A stretch of 64,000 nt of DNA. Source: Deltaproteobacteria bacterium. Lineage in GTDB: Bacteria; Desulfobacterota; Deferrimicrobia; Deferrimicrobiales; Deferrimicrobiaceae. Position numbers and translations under genes: made by a program. Below, in pieces: positions 16,610 to 25,936 of the stretch. The notes below the pieces were generated by a model that saw only the letters and a program-made list of their open reading frames with translations, had not been told where the DNA came from and ran no database searches. Location: positions 62,001-126,000 of the forward strand of contig JAKAHC010000005.1 of assembly GCA_021815305.1 (NCBI GenBank). Reading direction: 5' to 3'. The stretch's first letter is position 1. Each line of letters starts with the position of its first letter.

Positions 16610-18421
16610 CTACTCCTTCTTCCTGGGACGGCGGTTGGCCTCCAGGATCTTCTTTCTCATGCGGATCGAGGAAGGGGTGACCTCCACCAGCTCGTCCTCG
16701 TTGATGAACTCGAGGGCGGCCTCCAGGGAGAGGATCCGGGGAGGCACCAGCCGCAGCGCCTCGTCGGCCCCCGCGGCCCGGATGTTGGTGAGCTTCTTCT
16801 CCTTGGTGATGTTCACGTCGATGTCCACGGGCCGGGAGTTCTCGCCCACGATCATCCCCTCGTACACCTGCTCCCCCTCGCCGAGGAAGAAGGTCCCCCG
16901 CGACTGCAGGTGGAAGATGGCGTACGCCGTCGTCCGCCCGGTGCGGTCCGCCGCCAGGACGCCGTTGACCCGTTCGGGGATCGGGCCGCCCCACGGTTCG
17001 TGGCCGTCGAAGAGGTGATTCAGCAGCCCCGTGCCGCGCGTGAGGGTCAGGAACTCCGACCGGAAGCCGATGAGCCCCCGCGACGGGATGCGGTACTCCA
17101 GGCGGACGCGTCCCTGCCCCGGGTTCACCATCTTCGTCATCTTCGCGCGCCGCGCCCCCAGGGCCTGGGTCACCGCGCCGAGATACGCATCGGGGACGTC
17201 CACGAACAGCGCCTCGACCGGTTCGAGCACCACCCCGTTCTCCTTCTTCGTGACCACTTCCGGACGCGAGACGGAGAGCTCGAACCCCTCCCGGCGCATC
17301 ATCTCGATGAGGATCGCCAGCTGGAGCTCCCCGCGCCCCATCACGACGAAGGAGTCCACACCCGAGAAGTCGATCCGCAGGGACACGTTCCCCAGGAGCT
17401 CCTTTTCGAGGCGGGCGCGCAGCTGCCGGGACGTGACGAACTTTCCCTCCTTCCCGGCGAACGGCGACGTGTTGATCGAGAAGACCATCGACACCGTCGG
17501 CTCGTCCACGGCGATCCGGGGCAGGGGCGAAGGGCGCTCCGCATCCGAGATCGTGTCGCCGATCGTCACGTCCGCGATCCCCGCCAGCGCGGCGATGTCG
17601 CCCGCGAAGGCCTCCCGGATCTCCGTCCGGGTGAGCCCCTCGAACCCGTACAGCTGCACCACCTTCACCTTCTCCGCCGCCCCGTCCTTCCCGCAGAGGG
17701 AGACGATCTCCGCGGCGCGCAGCGTTCCCTCGAAGACCCGTCCGATGGCGAGCCGTCCCACGTAGTCGCTGTAGTCGAGATTGGTCACGAGGAACTGCAG
17801 CGTGCCCGAAGGGTCCCCCGCGGGGGGCGGGACGTGGGAGAGGATCGCGTCGAACAGGGGGCGCAGGTCCCGCCCCGCGGCCTCCCCGCGGAGGGCCGCC
17901 GTCCCGGCCCGCGCATTCGTCAACAGGATCGGAAAATCGAGCTGGTCCTCGGAGGCGTCCAGATCGATGAACAGGTCGTACACTTCGTCGATCACCTCGT
18001 CGATCCTTGCATCGGGACGGTCGATCTTGTTGACGACGAGGATGACGGGGAGCTCGCGCTCGAGCGCTTTCTTGAGCACGAAGCGGGTCTGCGGGAGAGG
18101 CCCCTCGGAGGCGTCCACCAGGAGCAGCACCCCGTCCACCATCAACAGCGTCCGCTCCACCTCGCCGCCGAAGTCGGCGTGCCCGGGAGTGTCCACGATG
18201 TTGATCTTCACGCCCCGGTAGACCACGGCGGTGTTCTTCGCCATGATCGTGATCCCCTTTTCCCGCTCCAGGTCGATCGAGTCCATCACCCGCTCGATGA
18301 CCACCTGGTGCTCGCGATAGATGCCGCTCTGCTGGAGCATCGCGTCGACCAGGGTGGTCTTCCCGTGGTCGACGTGCGCGATGATCGCGATGTTGCGGAT
18401 GGCGGCGGAGGTCGGATTCAA
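16610..18421 (-). CDS. typA: Translational GTPase TypA/BipA
   Basis: A 603-residue ribosome-binding GTPase of the EF-G/LepA group, needed for ribosome assembly and stress growth. The P-loop [13 protein letters not shown] is at residues 14-26 and the G3 motif [14 protein letters not shown] follows. NKIDRPDAR supplies G4. The C-terminal BipA-specific domain ends with [13 protein letters not shown]. The only in-frame start after the upstream stop is TTG (18419-18421); no strong ribosome site precedes it. The gene lies nine bases after the SLOG-like gene, so the two are likely co-transcribed. Confidence 0.95.
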   Translation of the reverse strand: MNPTSAAIRNIAIIAHVDHGKTTLVDAMLQQSGIYREHQVVIERVMDSIDLEREKGITIMAKNTAVVYRGVKINIVDTPGHADFGGEVERTLLMVDGVLLLVDASEGPLPQTRFVLKKALERELPVILVVNKIDRPDARIDEVIDEVYDLFIDLDASEDQLDFPILLTNARAGTAALRGEAAGRDLRPLFDAILSHVPPPAGDPSGTLQFLVTNLDYSDYVGRLAIGRVFEGTLRAAEIVSLCGKDGAAEKVKVVQLYGFEGLTRTEIREAFAGDIAALAGIADVTIGDTISDAERPSPLPRIAVDEPTVSMVFSINTSPFAGKEGKFVTSRQLRARLEKELLGNVSLRIDFSGVDSFVVMGRGELQLAILIEMMRREGFELSVSRPEVVTKKENGVVLEPVEALFVDVPDAYLGAVTQALGARRAKMTKMVNPGQGRVRLEYRIPSRGLIGFRSEFLTLTRGTGLLNHLFDGHEPWGGPIPERVNGVLAADRTGRTTAYAIFHLQSRGTFFLGEGEQVYEGMIVGENSRPVDIDVNITKEKKLTNIRAAGADEALRLVPPRILSLEAALEFINEDELVEVTPSSIRMRKKILEANRRPRKKE

Positions 18422-18430
18422 CGGGGGAAA

Positions 18431-18991
18431 TTACGCGAAGGAGCGGTCGAACAGCTCCCGGATCGCCCTCCGTCCGTTCTCTTCGAGGAAACGGGTCCCC
18501 GTACCCGTAAAGCTGGGGTTGCCGATCCGGATCCCCTGCCCGCCGGAGGGTCCGACCCACTTCTCTTCCTTCCAGGTGAACCAGGCGTCCTTCCCCTGGT
18601 CGAACACGAAGATCGGCTTGTTGCAGAGCTTGGCGAACTCCGCTCCCCAGCCGGTCCCGCCCTTGACCGTCCCGTCGGGCAGCACCGCCCCGATGACGTA
18701 GATCTCCCGGCCGGAGTTGACCTGGTACCAGATGCTCTGGAGCACCTTCCGGATGGTCGGAGCGTCCGTATAGGTCCGGTTCAGAAGCCGGGACACGTAG
18801 GAAAGGCTCACGTCTCCCTTCGCCAGCTCTTCCCGCGACAGGACGCGGACACCGCGGGTGCGGGCCAGGGCGCGGCCCTCGAAGGTGAAGTTGACCTCCT
18901 CGATCCCGTGCTTCTCCGCGTTGGCGCCGAACTCCGCCTCGGCGCCGGCGGCCCCGCCGCTGTACAGGACGCACTCTTCCCGGTTCGGCAT
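18431..18991 (-). CDS. SLOG/LOG-like Rossmann-fold protein, function unknown
   Basis: A 186-residue soluble protein. The opening CVLYSGGAAGAE and the later GGTGWGAEFAKLCNKPIFVF fit the nucleotide-binding loops of the SLOG (Smf/DprA-LOG-TIR) superfamily. These bind nucleotides or nucleotide-derived ligands. No catalytic PGGxGT motif of LOG cytokinin enzymes is present, so enzymatic activity is not implied. ATG 18991 was chosen because AAGGAG lies six bases upstream; another ATG six bases earlier abuts the ribosome site. It precedes typA in the same transcription unit, which could hint at a stress or ligand-sensing role. This is speculative. Confidence 0.6.
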   Translation of the reverse strand: MPNREECVLYSGGAAGAEAEFGANAEKHGIEEVNFTFEGRALARTRGVRVLSREELAKGDVSLSYVSRLLNRTYTDAPTIRKVLQSIWYQVNSGREIYVIGAVLPDGTVKGGTGWGAEFAKLCNKPIFVFDQGKDAWFTWKEEKWVGPSGGQGIRIGNPSFTGTGTRFLEENGRRAIRELFDRSFA

Positions 18992-19047
18992 CTTCATCTC
19001 CTTGGAATCATTGGGCGCCGCAGCCGACACTATACCACGACGGTTCG

Positions 19048-20895
19048 CTACTTCGGCAGGAGAGCCGTCGTCAGCGCCGGGATGTAGGTGATGGCGAGGA
19101 CACCCGCGAGCAGGAGCAGCAGGAACGGCAGGACGGAACGGCACACCTGGCCGAAGGGCTTCTTGAACCGGTAGGCGGAGAGGAAAAGATTCATCCCGAC
19201 CGGCGGGGTGAGGTACCCCAACTGCAGATTGGCGAGGAAGATGACCCCCAGGTGCACGGGGTGGACGTCGAACGCCTCGGCCATGGGGGCGATGATCGGG
19301 ACGACCACCACGATCGCGGAGAAGATGTCCATGAGGCAGCCGACGATCAGGAGGAAAAAGTTCAGCGAGACGAGGAACACCACCTTCGAGTGGATCGCCG
19401 ACCGGACGAATCTTAGCAGGAGCGCCGGCACGTCCGCGTCCACCATGTAGTTGGTGAGCCCCATCGCGGCCGCCAGGATGATGAGCACCCCTCCGATCAG
19501 GGATCCGGACTCGACGCCGACCCGCAGGAGGTCGCGGCGCATGGAGACCCCGCGGTGGACGAACTTCTCCGCGAGGAACGCGTACAGGACCGTGACGGCG
19601 GCGGCCTCTACGATCGTGGTCAGGCCGCTGAAGATCCCCGCGAGGACGATGACGGGCAGGAGAATGTCCCACTTCGCCTCCCGGAGGGCGCACCGCAGTT
19701 CCGCGGAATCGAACGGCGTGCGGCGCGCTCCGGAGGCCATGCCGGTCCGGACGGCGTATGCGGAAAGGATCGCCATCAGCAGGAACCCCGGAAGGATCCC
19801 TCCAAGGAACATCCTGTCCACCGCGATCCCCGCCACCACGGCGTACAGGATCACGGGAAGGCAGGGAGGGAACAGGAGCCCCAGCGATCCCGAGGCGGTC
19901 AGGAGCCCGAGGGAGAATTTCTCGGGATACGCTTCCGCGAGCAGCGCGGGGTAGAGGATCCCGCCGAGCGCGAGGATGGTCACCCCCGACGCCCCCGTGA
20001 ACGTCGTGAAGAACACCGACACGAGGACGGCCACCACGGCCACGGCTCCGGGCATCCATCCTACCAGGGCGCGGAAAAGGCGCACCAGGCGCTGCGAGGC
20101 GAACCCCGCCGTCATCAGGTATCCCGCGAAGGTGAACAGGGGAAGCGTGGGAAGGGTGGGCGAGGTGACCATCCGGTACACCTCGACGGGGATGGAGGCC
20201 AGCGGCACCCCGGCATGGCGGAAGAGGAGAACGGCAACGCCTCCCAGCACGGCGAACAAGGGAGCGCCGCACACGAGCGCCGCGAACAGCGCCGCCAGCA
20301 CCGCCGCGAGCACGGGACCGCTCGCCATCGCGGAGGAGGAGGAAAGGATGGCGACGCCGGCGGCGATGCCTGCGGCGGCGACCCGCCCCCCCCGGTAGGC
20401 GGAGGCCCCGCGCACCAGCCGCCAGGCCACGAGCGCGAATCCCAGCGGCATGACGGCTTCCGCGGCCCACACCGGGAAATGGGGAACGACCATGGCGCCG
20501 TCCCCGTATTCCACGCGGACCAGGGAGAGGGAAGCGGCGCAAAGGAGGGCCGACACCGCCGCGGAAATTCCGCCGGCGAACACGGAGAGGGGGGCGCGCA
20601 TCCCCCGGGGAAAAGGCTGCACGGACCCCACGGCGAGGAGTCTCCCGTCGCGCGCCGCGATCGCGCCCCCCAGGAGTCCCACCCACAGGGTCCCGTGACG
20701 CACGAGGGTCGAGGACCCCGGGATGCCGCCGCCCCACAGCCGGCGGCCCGCCATCTCGAGGAGGGGGAGGATCGCCATGGCGCACAGGATCGCGACCGTC
20801 GCCGCGTCTTCCGCGCGCCGGAGCGGTCCGGCGCGCCTGCCGGGCGGCGGCGCAGGGGCATCTTCCCCGCTGCCGGACCGCCGTCCGGTCTTCAT
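19048..20895 (-). CDS. Fused TRAP transporter permease (DctQ-DctM)
   Basis: A 615-residue integral membrane protein joining the small TRAP subunit (residues about 30-180, four helices) to the large 12-helix DctM subunit (about 190-615). DctM landmarks include LPLFTFAGYLM, TASGSLGLLFPPCLPVI and LGYLTPPVGMNLF. With DctP and TatT it would import an organic acid using an ion gradient. The ATG overlaps the dctP stop (ATGA), so translation is coupled. Natural Q-M fusions are common. The substrate cannot be read from the sequence. Confidence 0.88.
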   Translation of the reverse strand: MKTGRRSGSGEDAPAPPPGRRAGPLRRAEDAATVAILCAMAILPLLEMAGRRLWGGGIPGSSTLVRHGTLWVGLLGGAIAARDGRLLAVGSVQPFPRGMRAPLSVFAGGISAAVSALLCAASLSLVRVEYGDGAMVVPHFPVWAAEAVMPLGFALVAWRLVRGASAYRGGRVAAAGIAAGVAILSSSSAMASGPVLAAVLAALFAALVCGAPLFAVLGGVAVLLFRHAGVPLASIPVEVYRMVTSPTLPTLPLFTFAGYLMTAGFASQRLVRLFRALVGWMPGAVAVVAVLVSVFFTTFTGASGVTILALGGILYPALLAEAYPEKFSLGLLTASGSLGLLFPPCLPVILYAVVAGIAVDRMFLGGILPGFLLMAILSAYAVRTGMASGARRTPFDSAELRCALREAKWDILLPVIVLAGIFSGLTTIVEAAAVTVLYAFLAEKFVHRGVSMRRDLLRVGVESGSLIGGVLIILAAAMGLTNYMVDADVPALLLRFVRSAIHSKVVFLVSLNFFLLIVGCLMDIFSAIVVVVPIIAPMAEAFDVHPVHLGVIFLANLQLGYLTPPVGMNLFLSAYRFKKPFGQVCRSVLPFLLLLLAGVLAITYIPALTTALLPK

Positions 20896-21935
20896 CGCGG
20901 CTTCGCCTTCCCCGACGGCCGGGAGGCCCGGAACGCGTCGCGGTACCGCCTTACCATGTCGAACGCCTCGGCCGGGATGATCTTCCCGCGAACCTCGGGG
21001 TAGACGTCCTCGACCGTCTTCCGCCACTGGGCCTCCACCGCCGGGGAAACCTTGTGGATCTTCAGGCCGTTTTTCACCATCACGGCGATCGCTTCCCGGT
21101 TCAGGCGCCGGATCTCGGATCTGAGGCGCAGCCCCGCCGCGCGCGACGCGTCGAGAAGTTTCGGGCGCAGCTCCGGCGGGATTTTCTCCCACGCGGACCG
21201 GCTGATCACCGTCGCCCCGGTCAGCGGCGCGTACCGCAGGTCCGCCATGTTCGGCGCAAGCCCGAACCACTGGAACGCAAGCGCCGCCAGCGGCGTGCTG
21301 GAGAAGGAGTTCACCATCCCCGTCTCGAGCCCCGGCAGAAGATCCGCCGTGGAGAGCGGAACCGGGTGGAATCCCGTCTTCTTGTAGAGCTGCACGAGGT
21401 TGGTGTCCCCCGCCCACAGGAACAGCTTGAGGGACTTGACCTCGGCGGGCGTGGTCACCGGCGTTTTCGAAAAGAAGTGGACCCACCCCGCATCGCCCCA
21501 GTTGAGGACGATGAACCCCCTCTCCTCCATCCTCTTCTCGAGGTAAGGCGCGAACCGGTCGCGGACGAAGTCGAACTCCTCGTCGGAGGCGTACATCATC
21601 GGGATGTGCAGGGCGTAGAAGGCCTTGTCGAGGTAGGCGAGCCCGATCCCGGTGATGGCGGAGGCCTGGATCTGTCCGACCCGCATCTTGCGGATCATCG
21701 CGTCCTCGTCCCCGGCGACCCCTCCCGGGTAGATGCGCAGCGTGACCGCTCCGCCGGAAATCCTTTGCCAGTCCTCCCCCATCTCCTGCAGGACCCGGTA
21801 CCAGGACGACCCCTCCGGCGCCAGGGTCGCCATCTTCACGATCATCGCCGCCCGCGCGGGGACCGCGAGCGCCAGGAACAGCGTCAACGCCAGGAGGGCG
21901 ACCCCCCCCGGCAGCCTATTCGATGAACAGCGCAT
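20892..21935 (-). CDS. dctP: TRAP transporter substrate-binding protein (DctP family)
   Basis: A 347-residue periplasmic binding protein with a signal peptide (residues about 1-29, PARAA). The mature start MATLAPEGSSWYRVLQEM and the GVAGDEDAMIRKMRVGQIQ segment are characteristic of the DctP family. The ligand-anchoring arginine region is present within the mid-section. It is encoded between tatT (20-base overlap) and the fused DctQM gene, which points to a TatT-dependent TRAP system. Ligand unknown; C4-dicarboxylates, ectoine, keto acids or hydrophobic ligands are all possible in this family. Confidence 0.88.
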   Translation of the reverse strand: MRCSSNRLPGGVALLALTLFLALAVPARAAMIVKMATLAPEGSSWYRVLQEMGEDWQRISGGAVTLRIYPGGVAGDEDAMIRKMRVGQIQASAITGIGLAYLDKAFYALHIPMMYASDEEFDFVRDRFAPYLEKRMEERGFIVLNWGDAGWVHFFSKTPVTTPAEVKSLKLFLWAGDTNLVQLYKKTGFHPVPLSTADLLPGLETGMVNSFSSTPLAALAFQWFGLAPNMADLRYAPLTGATVISRSAWEKIPPELRPKLLDASRAAGLRLRSEIRRLNREAIAVMVKNGLKIHKVSPAVEAQWRKTVEDVYPEVRGKIIPAEAFDMVRRYRDAFRASRPSGKAKPR

Positions 21936-22821
21936 CCGCCTTCCCCTTCAGCCAGCGCGCCCGGCGCTGTGCGACAAGGTTGCTCAACCGGTATTCCGGC
22001 GCCCCTCCCCGCGCGTCGAAGGCAAGCGCCCGGTCGAGGAGATCGAGGTACTCCTTCCGGTTCTGGGTCCGAACGGAAACGGTCTCCGCGAAGGTCACCA
22101 GGGGCGAAACCTTCCTCCCGCGGGAGAGTTCCATCGCACGCTCGAAGTGCCGGCGCGCCTTCGCGACCGACCCTCCCATCGCCTCGGGGCGGCTCCCCTC
22201 GAAGGCGACGAAATATTCGTGGATCGCGCCGTCGCCGAACCGCTCGTCCAGCGCGAGGGCCCGGCGCATCAGCGCCTCGCAGCGGGGAAGGTCCGCCAGC
22301 AGGGCGGGGTCTCCCGGGGAGGAGGCCACGGCCGCGCTCCAGGCGGCGGAGGTCCAATACAACAGGGGGACATCCTCCATGCCGACCGTCGCCGCGGCTC
22401 CGGCCGGATCCGTCCGGAGCCGCTCCGCGAACCCCTCGCGGCCCACCGCCAGTCCGCGGACACCGTACGCCTTCGCCCGGAGGAGGAGGCGGACAACACG
22501 CTCCATCCCCCCCCTCCGCATCGCGGGATCCCGCGCCTCCTCGGCGTCCTGGCGGACGAAGGCGACCGCGTACTGCGTGAATCCGCCGCACAGTGCGGTC
22601 AGCAGCCCCTTGTGCTCCGGCCGTTCCGAAAGGAGCGACTCCATCGCCTTCAGGCCGAAAGGGGTCGCGTCGCGCACCAGGTCCGGATCGTCGTCCCGCG
22701 CGAACACCTCTCCTCCCGAGGAGACGGCGTCGGCAACCCGCGACACCACGTATGCTTTCGGGGAGCAGGCGGAAAGAAGAACCGCCGGGAGGAGGATCGG
22801 GAGCAGGCGCAGGCGGCCCAT
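21916..22821 (-). CDS. tatT: TRAP transporter T-component lipoprotein TatT
   Basis: A 301-residue lipoprotein with lipobox LLSAC (C19). The remainder is helical with TPR-like repeats: the C-terminal part, FERAMELSRGRKVSPLVTFAETVSV (quoted here as FERAMELS and TFAETVSV), matches the conserved end of the TatT family. In Treponema pallidum TatT forms a trimer that docks the periplasmic TRAP receptor, and hydrophobic ligands were proposed. Its co-location with dctP and fused DctQM gives the full four-part set. Its stop overlaps the beginning of dctP by 20 bases, and it begins four bases after the histidine kinase stop. Confidence 0.82.
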   Translation of the reverse strand: MGRLRLLPILLPAVLLSACSPKAYVVSRVADAVSSGGEVFARDDDPDLVRDATPFGLKAMESLLSERPEHKGLLTALCGGFTQYAVAFVRQDAEEARDPAMRRGGMERVVRLLLRAKAYGVRGLAVGREGFAERLRTDPAGAAATVGMEDVPLLYWTSAAWSAAVASSPGDPALLADLPRCEALMRRALALDERFGDGAIHEYFVAFEGSRPEAMGGSVAKARRHFERAMELSRGRKVSPLVTFAETVSVRTQNRKEYLDLLDRALAFDARGGAPEYRLSNLVAQRRARWLKGKADALFIE

Positions 22822-22824
22822 GCC

Positions 22825-24873
22825 TCACCCGGTCCCCGGGCCGCCGGAGGTGCCGAGGACCTTGCTCACCTTCTCGCCGAGATCCTGCCGGCGGAAAGGT
22901 TTCTGGAGGAAACCGCCGAAACCCCCTTCGACGATGTCGCAGATCCGGCCGCTCTCGTCGTACCCGCTGGCGAGGATGGCCCGAACCGCCGGGGCGATCC
23001 TTCGCATCTCCGCGAGGGCCGCTTCCCCGGTCAGGCGGGGCATCACCAGATCCAGCAGAACCAGGTCGATCTCCTCGTGGCGTTCCCGGAACAGTTCGAC
23101 CGCCTCCCGCCCGTCCCGCGCCTCGATCACCGAGTACCCGAGGGATTCCAGCATGGCCCGGACCACGGTGCGCACGTCGGGCTCGTCGTCGGCCAGCAGC
23201 ACGCTTCCGGCGCCCGGACGCGGGGCGGACGCGGGGCGCCTCTCCTCCCGAGGAACGGGGCTCTCCGGGAGGAGGACGGTGAAGGTCGTCCCGGCCCCCC
23301 GGCGGGAGTCGACCCGGATCTCCCCTCCGTGGTTCTCCACGATGCCGCGGATCGCCGCCAGTCCCATCCCCCGGCCGGCCCCCTTCGTGGTGTAGAAAGG
23401 CTCGAAGATGCGGTCCATCACCCGGTCGTCCATTCCCCCGCCCGTGTCCGACACCTCGAGGGCGATCCGCCCGGCGCCGGGCCTGGCCAGGACGGCGACC
23501 GAAAGCTTCCCGCCGTCGTTCATCGCCTCGGCGGCGTTCATGCACAACCCCATCACGACCTGCTTCATCTGGGCCACGTCGGCGTGCACCGGAGGGAGCG
23601 CATCCTCGCAGGACACGGAGATTTCGACACATGCCGGGAGGGAGGCCCGGAGCGCCGGGAGCGTCTCCTCCACGATCTGCCGCAGGGAAACCGACTCGGG
23701 GGCGTATTTTCCCTGCCGGGCGTATGCGAGGAGCTGGTGGGTGAGCTCCGCCGCCCGGGCCTGCATCCGGTGCACCACGTCCAGGTATGCGCGGACCTGC
23801 GGGTCCTGGCCGACGAGCATGGAGAGCATCTCCACCGCCCCCTGGATCCCCGCCAGGAGATTGTTGTATTCGTGGGCGATGCCGCCCGCGAGCATGCCGA
23901 TCGTCGAGAGCGCCTGGCTCTCGGCGATGCGTTCCTCCATTCTCCTGCGCTCGGAGACGTCGCGCGTCAACCGGAGGATTCCCCCTTCCGGTTCGGCGGT
24001 CCCCCGCACGGGGATGGCGACCGACTCCACCTCGAGGTATTCCCCGGAAGCGCGCCGCATGCGGTACCGGTGGGTTGCCGGCTCCGCTCCGCCGGACACC
24101 ACGCGACGGTTTTCCTCGAAGAACCTCCCGATGTCGTCCGGGTGGAGGAACCCCTCGGTCGGCGAACCCTCCATCTGCTCCGGCCGGATCCCGAGCATGG
24201 TCCGCGAGGCGGGGCTTGCGTACAGGATGCGACCGGAAGGGGCGTGGAGCGAGATGAGATCCGGCGAATTCTCGGCGAGAAACCGGTACCTCGCCTCGGA
24301 GACGCGCAGCCGGTCCTCCGCGCGGCGTCGCTCGAGGGCGGCGGAGAGGATCGCCGCCACCAGTTCCATCGCCCGCACCACGTCGTCGTCCCATGCTTTC
24401 GGAGCGGCGGACGCGTGGAGGGCGACGAACCCCAGGAGGCGCGTGCCGAACTTGAGGGCGACAAGGAGCGCGGACCGGACCGGGTGATCGCCGAGCAGCA
24501 CTTTCAGGGGATCCGGGTCCGGCAGGAGGGAAAGGTCGTCCACGACGACCATGCCCTCCGAACGCAGGCGGTCGAGCAGCCGGTCCATCGCCGGGCCGCC
24601 GCGGTACGCCTCCCGGACTCCGGGGAGCGCGCCGGCTCCCGCCACAGGCCGGGGGGATCCGGGAGCCTCCTCTCCCGACGTGAAGTAGAGGCAACCGCCA
24701 TCCGCACCGCTCAGGGAAAGGATTTCCCGGCATACCTCGTCGAGGAGTTCGTCGAAGGCAAGCCCCAGCGCGCAAATCCTCGCGATGCGCGGCACGGACA
24801 ACAACGGGTAGTTCCGCGGAGGATGCGGAATCCCCCTCCGGACACCTTCGGGAAACGGGATCGCGTTGCCCAC
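22825..24873 (-). CDS. Hybrid sensor histidine kinase (GAF-PAS-HisKA-HATPase-receiver)
   Basis: A 682-residue cytoplasmic two-component protein with no membrane helix. Domains: GAF (about 25-180), PAS/PAC (about 190-310), HisKA with phospho-acceptor H334 in GIAHEYNN, HATPase with LCMNAAEAMNDGG and SDTGGGMDD, and a C-terminal receiver with phospho-acceptor D608 in VLLDLVMP. The receiver is attached to the kinase rather than to an output domain, so a separate regulator is expected outside this window. The GTG start (24871-24873) has GGAGG six bases upstream. The gene is followed after four bases by tatT, so it may control or be co-expressed with the TRAP transporter. Confidence 0.88.
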   Translation of the reverse strand: MGNAIPFPEGVRRGIPHPPRNYPLLSVPRIARICALGLAFDELLDEVCREILSLSGADGGCLYFTSGEEAPGSPRPVAGAGALPGVREAYRGGPAMDRLLDRLRSEGMVVVDDLSLLPDPDPLKVLLGDHPVRSALLVALKFGTRLLGFVALHASAAPKAWDDDVVRAMELVAAILSAALERRRAEDRLRVSEARYRFLAENSPDLISLHAPSGRILYASPASRTMLGIRPEQMEGSPTEGFLHPDDIGRFFEENRRVVSGGAEPATHRYRMRRASGEYLEVESVAIPVRGTAEPEGGILRLTRDVSERRRMEERIAESQALSTIGMLAGGIAHEYNNLLAGIQGAVEMLSMLVGQDPQVRAYLDVVHRMQARAAELTHQLLAYARQGKYAPESVSLRQIVEETLPALRASLPACVEISVSCEDALPPVHADVAQMKQVVMGLCMNAAEAMNDGGKLSVAVLARPGAGRIALEVSDTGGGMDDRVMDRIFEPFYTTKGAGRGMGLAAIRGIVENHGGEIRVDSRRGAGTTFTVLLPESPVPREERRPASAPRPGAGSVLLADDEPDVRTVVRAMLESLGYSVIEARDGREAVELFRERHEEIDLVLLDLVMPRLTGEAALAEMRRIAPAVRAILASGYDESGRICDIVEGGFGGFLQKPFRRQDLGEKVSKVLGTSGGPGTG

Positions 24874-24904
24874 CCGCAGCCTCCTTCAAAGAAATAAAAT
24901 TATG

Positions 24905-24910
24905 ATTATA
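24905..24910 (-). promoter_or_regulatory. Candidate -10 box for the histidine kinase/TRAP operon
   Basis: A perfect TATAAT on the minus strand lies in the AT-rich 67-bp gap between glk and the kinase. The predicted leader is about 25 bases. No clear -35 is visible. Confidence 0.5.
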
Positions 24911-24940
24911 TCCCCGGACACGGAGGCGGTTCGACTGAAA

Positions 24941-25936
24941 TCACGCGCCCTTGCGCCCCGGAACGGAAAGCCACCCTCCTCCCGCGGCATACTCCGCCGC
25001 TCCCAGAAGCGGCGCCGTAGGATCGAGGATCACGCTTACCGGCACGCGGGAGAGCAGGTCCGCCATCCGCCCCTTGCCGGTGAACGCGGCGAGGAACTCC
25101 CCCCTCCGCAGGGCCGGAAGGATCGCGGGGGCGATGCCGCCGCCGAGGCAGACCCCCCCCGTCGCGAGGTACTGCAACGCGAGGTTCCCCGCCACGGCGC
25201 CGTAGATGGAGGAAAACATGCGCAGCGCCTCCGCGCAGGCGCCGCCGCCGGAGAGCCCGTGCCGGACGATCGCGTGCTGCGGGTCCTCCCCCGCCGCCTC
25301 CGGGTCGGCTTCCGGCGCAATTCCCTCCTCTTCCCGCACGAACCGGTAGATGTCGCGCAAGCCGGGCCCGGAAAGAACGCGCTCCATGCTCACGCGCCCG
25401 TAGACCCGCCGCAGAAACGCGTGGAGGCGCACCTCCCTGTCGTCCCGGGGCGCGAAATCCGCATGCCCGCCCTCGGATGCCATGGGGACATACCTGTCGC
25501 CGACAGCGATGAGAAATCCCTCCCCAAGCCCCGTGCCGGCGGCAAGGACCGCCACGCTCCCCCCCGCCCCGGCATCGCCCTCCTGAACGGCTCCCCGGTC
25601 TTGCGGCGGAAGGAACGGGACCGCGGAGGCCATCGCCTGGAGGTCGTTCAGGAGGTACGACTCCCGGGCGCCCGAAAAACGCCGGAGGGATGCTTCGTCC
25701 ACCTCCCAGTCGAGATTCGTGAGTCGGCACCTGCCGCCGACGACGGGTCCGGCCACCCCGACGCATGCCCGCCCGACGGCGGGGGCTCCTTTCAGGAAAT
25801 CGCGTACTATCGGCTCGAGGCCGGGGAAATCCCGGCTCGGGTAGGTCGCCATCGTTTGGCGGGAAAGGATCGCCCCCTCGCGCCGGTAAAGCGCCAGGTT
25901 CGTCTTCGTTCCGCCGACATCTCCCGCAAGGATCAT
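24941..25936 (-). CDS. glk: Glucokinase (ROK-independent Glk family)
   Basis: A 331-residue hexokinase-fold enzyme phosphorylating glucose with ATP. It opens with ILAGDVGGTKTNLALY (phosphate-1 motif), then has NDLQAMASAVPF, AAGTGLGEGFLI (phosphate-2) and SEGGHADFAPRD, whose Glu and His are substrate-binding residues in E. coli Glk. GGVCLGGGIAP near the end is the adenosine motif. The length matches the Glk family (about 320). It is the last gene of the tkt-tal-zwf-pgl-glk operon and overlaps the pgl stop by four bases. It channels glucose into the oxidative branch encoded upstream. Confidence 0.9.
   Translation of the reverse strand: MILAGDVGGTKTNLALYRREGAILSRQTMATYPSRDFPGLEPIVRDFLKGAPAVGRACVGVAGPVVGGRCRLTNLDWEVDEASLRRFSGARESYLLNDLQAMASAVPFLPPQDRGAVQEGDAGAGGSVAVLAAGTGLGEGFLIAVGDRYVPMASEGGHADFAPRDDREVRLHAFLRRVYGRVSMERVLSGPGLRDIYRFVREEEGIAPEADPEAAGEDPQHAIVRHGLSGGGACAEALRMFSSIYGAVAGNLALQYLATGGVCLGGGIAPAILPALRRGEFLAAFTGKGRMADLLSRVPVSVILDPTAPLLGAAEYAAGGGWLSVPGRKGA

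Noticed and set aside
16478-19087. 869-codon plus-strand frame
   Set aside because: Antisense to typA and the SLOG-like gene, both clearly recognised.
21733-24897. 1054-codon plus-strand frame and a 1001-codon minus frame
   Set aside because: Shadows of tatT and the histidine kinase, whose domains are all in another frame.
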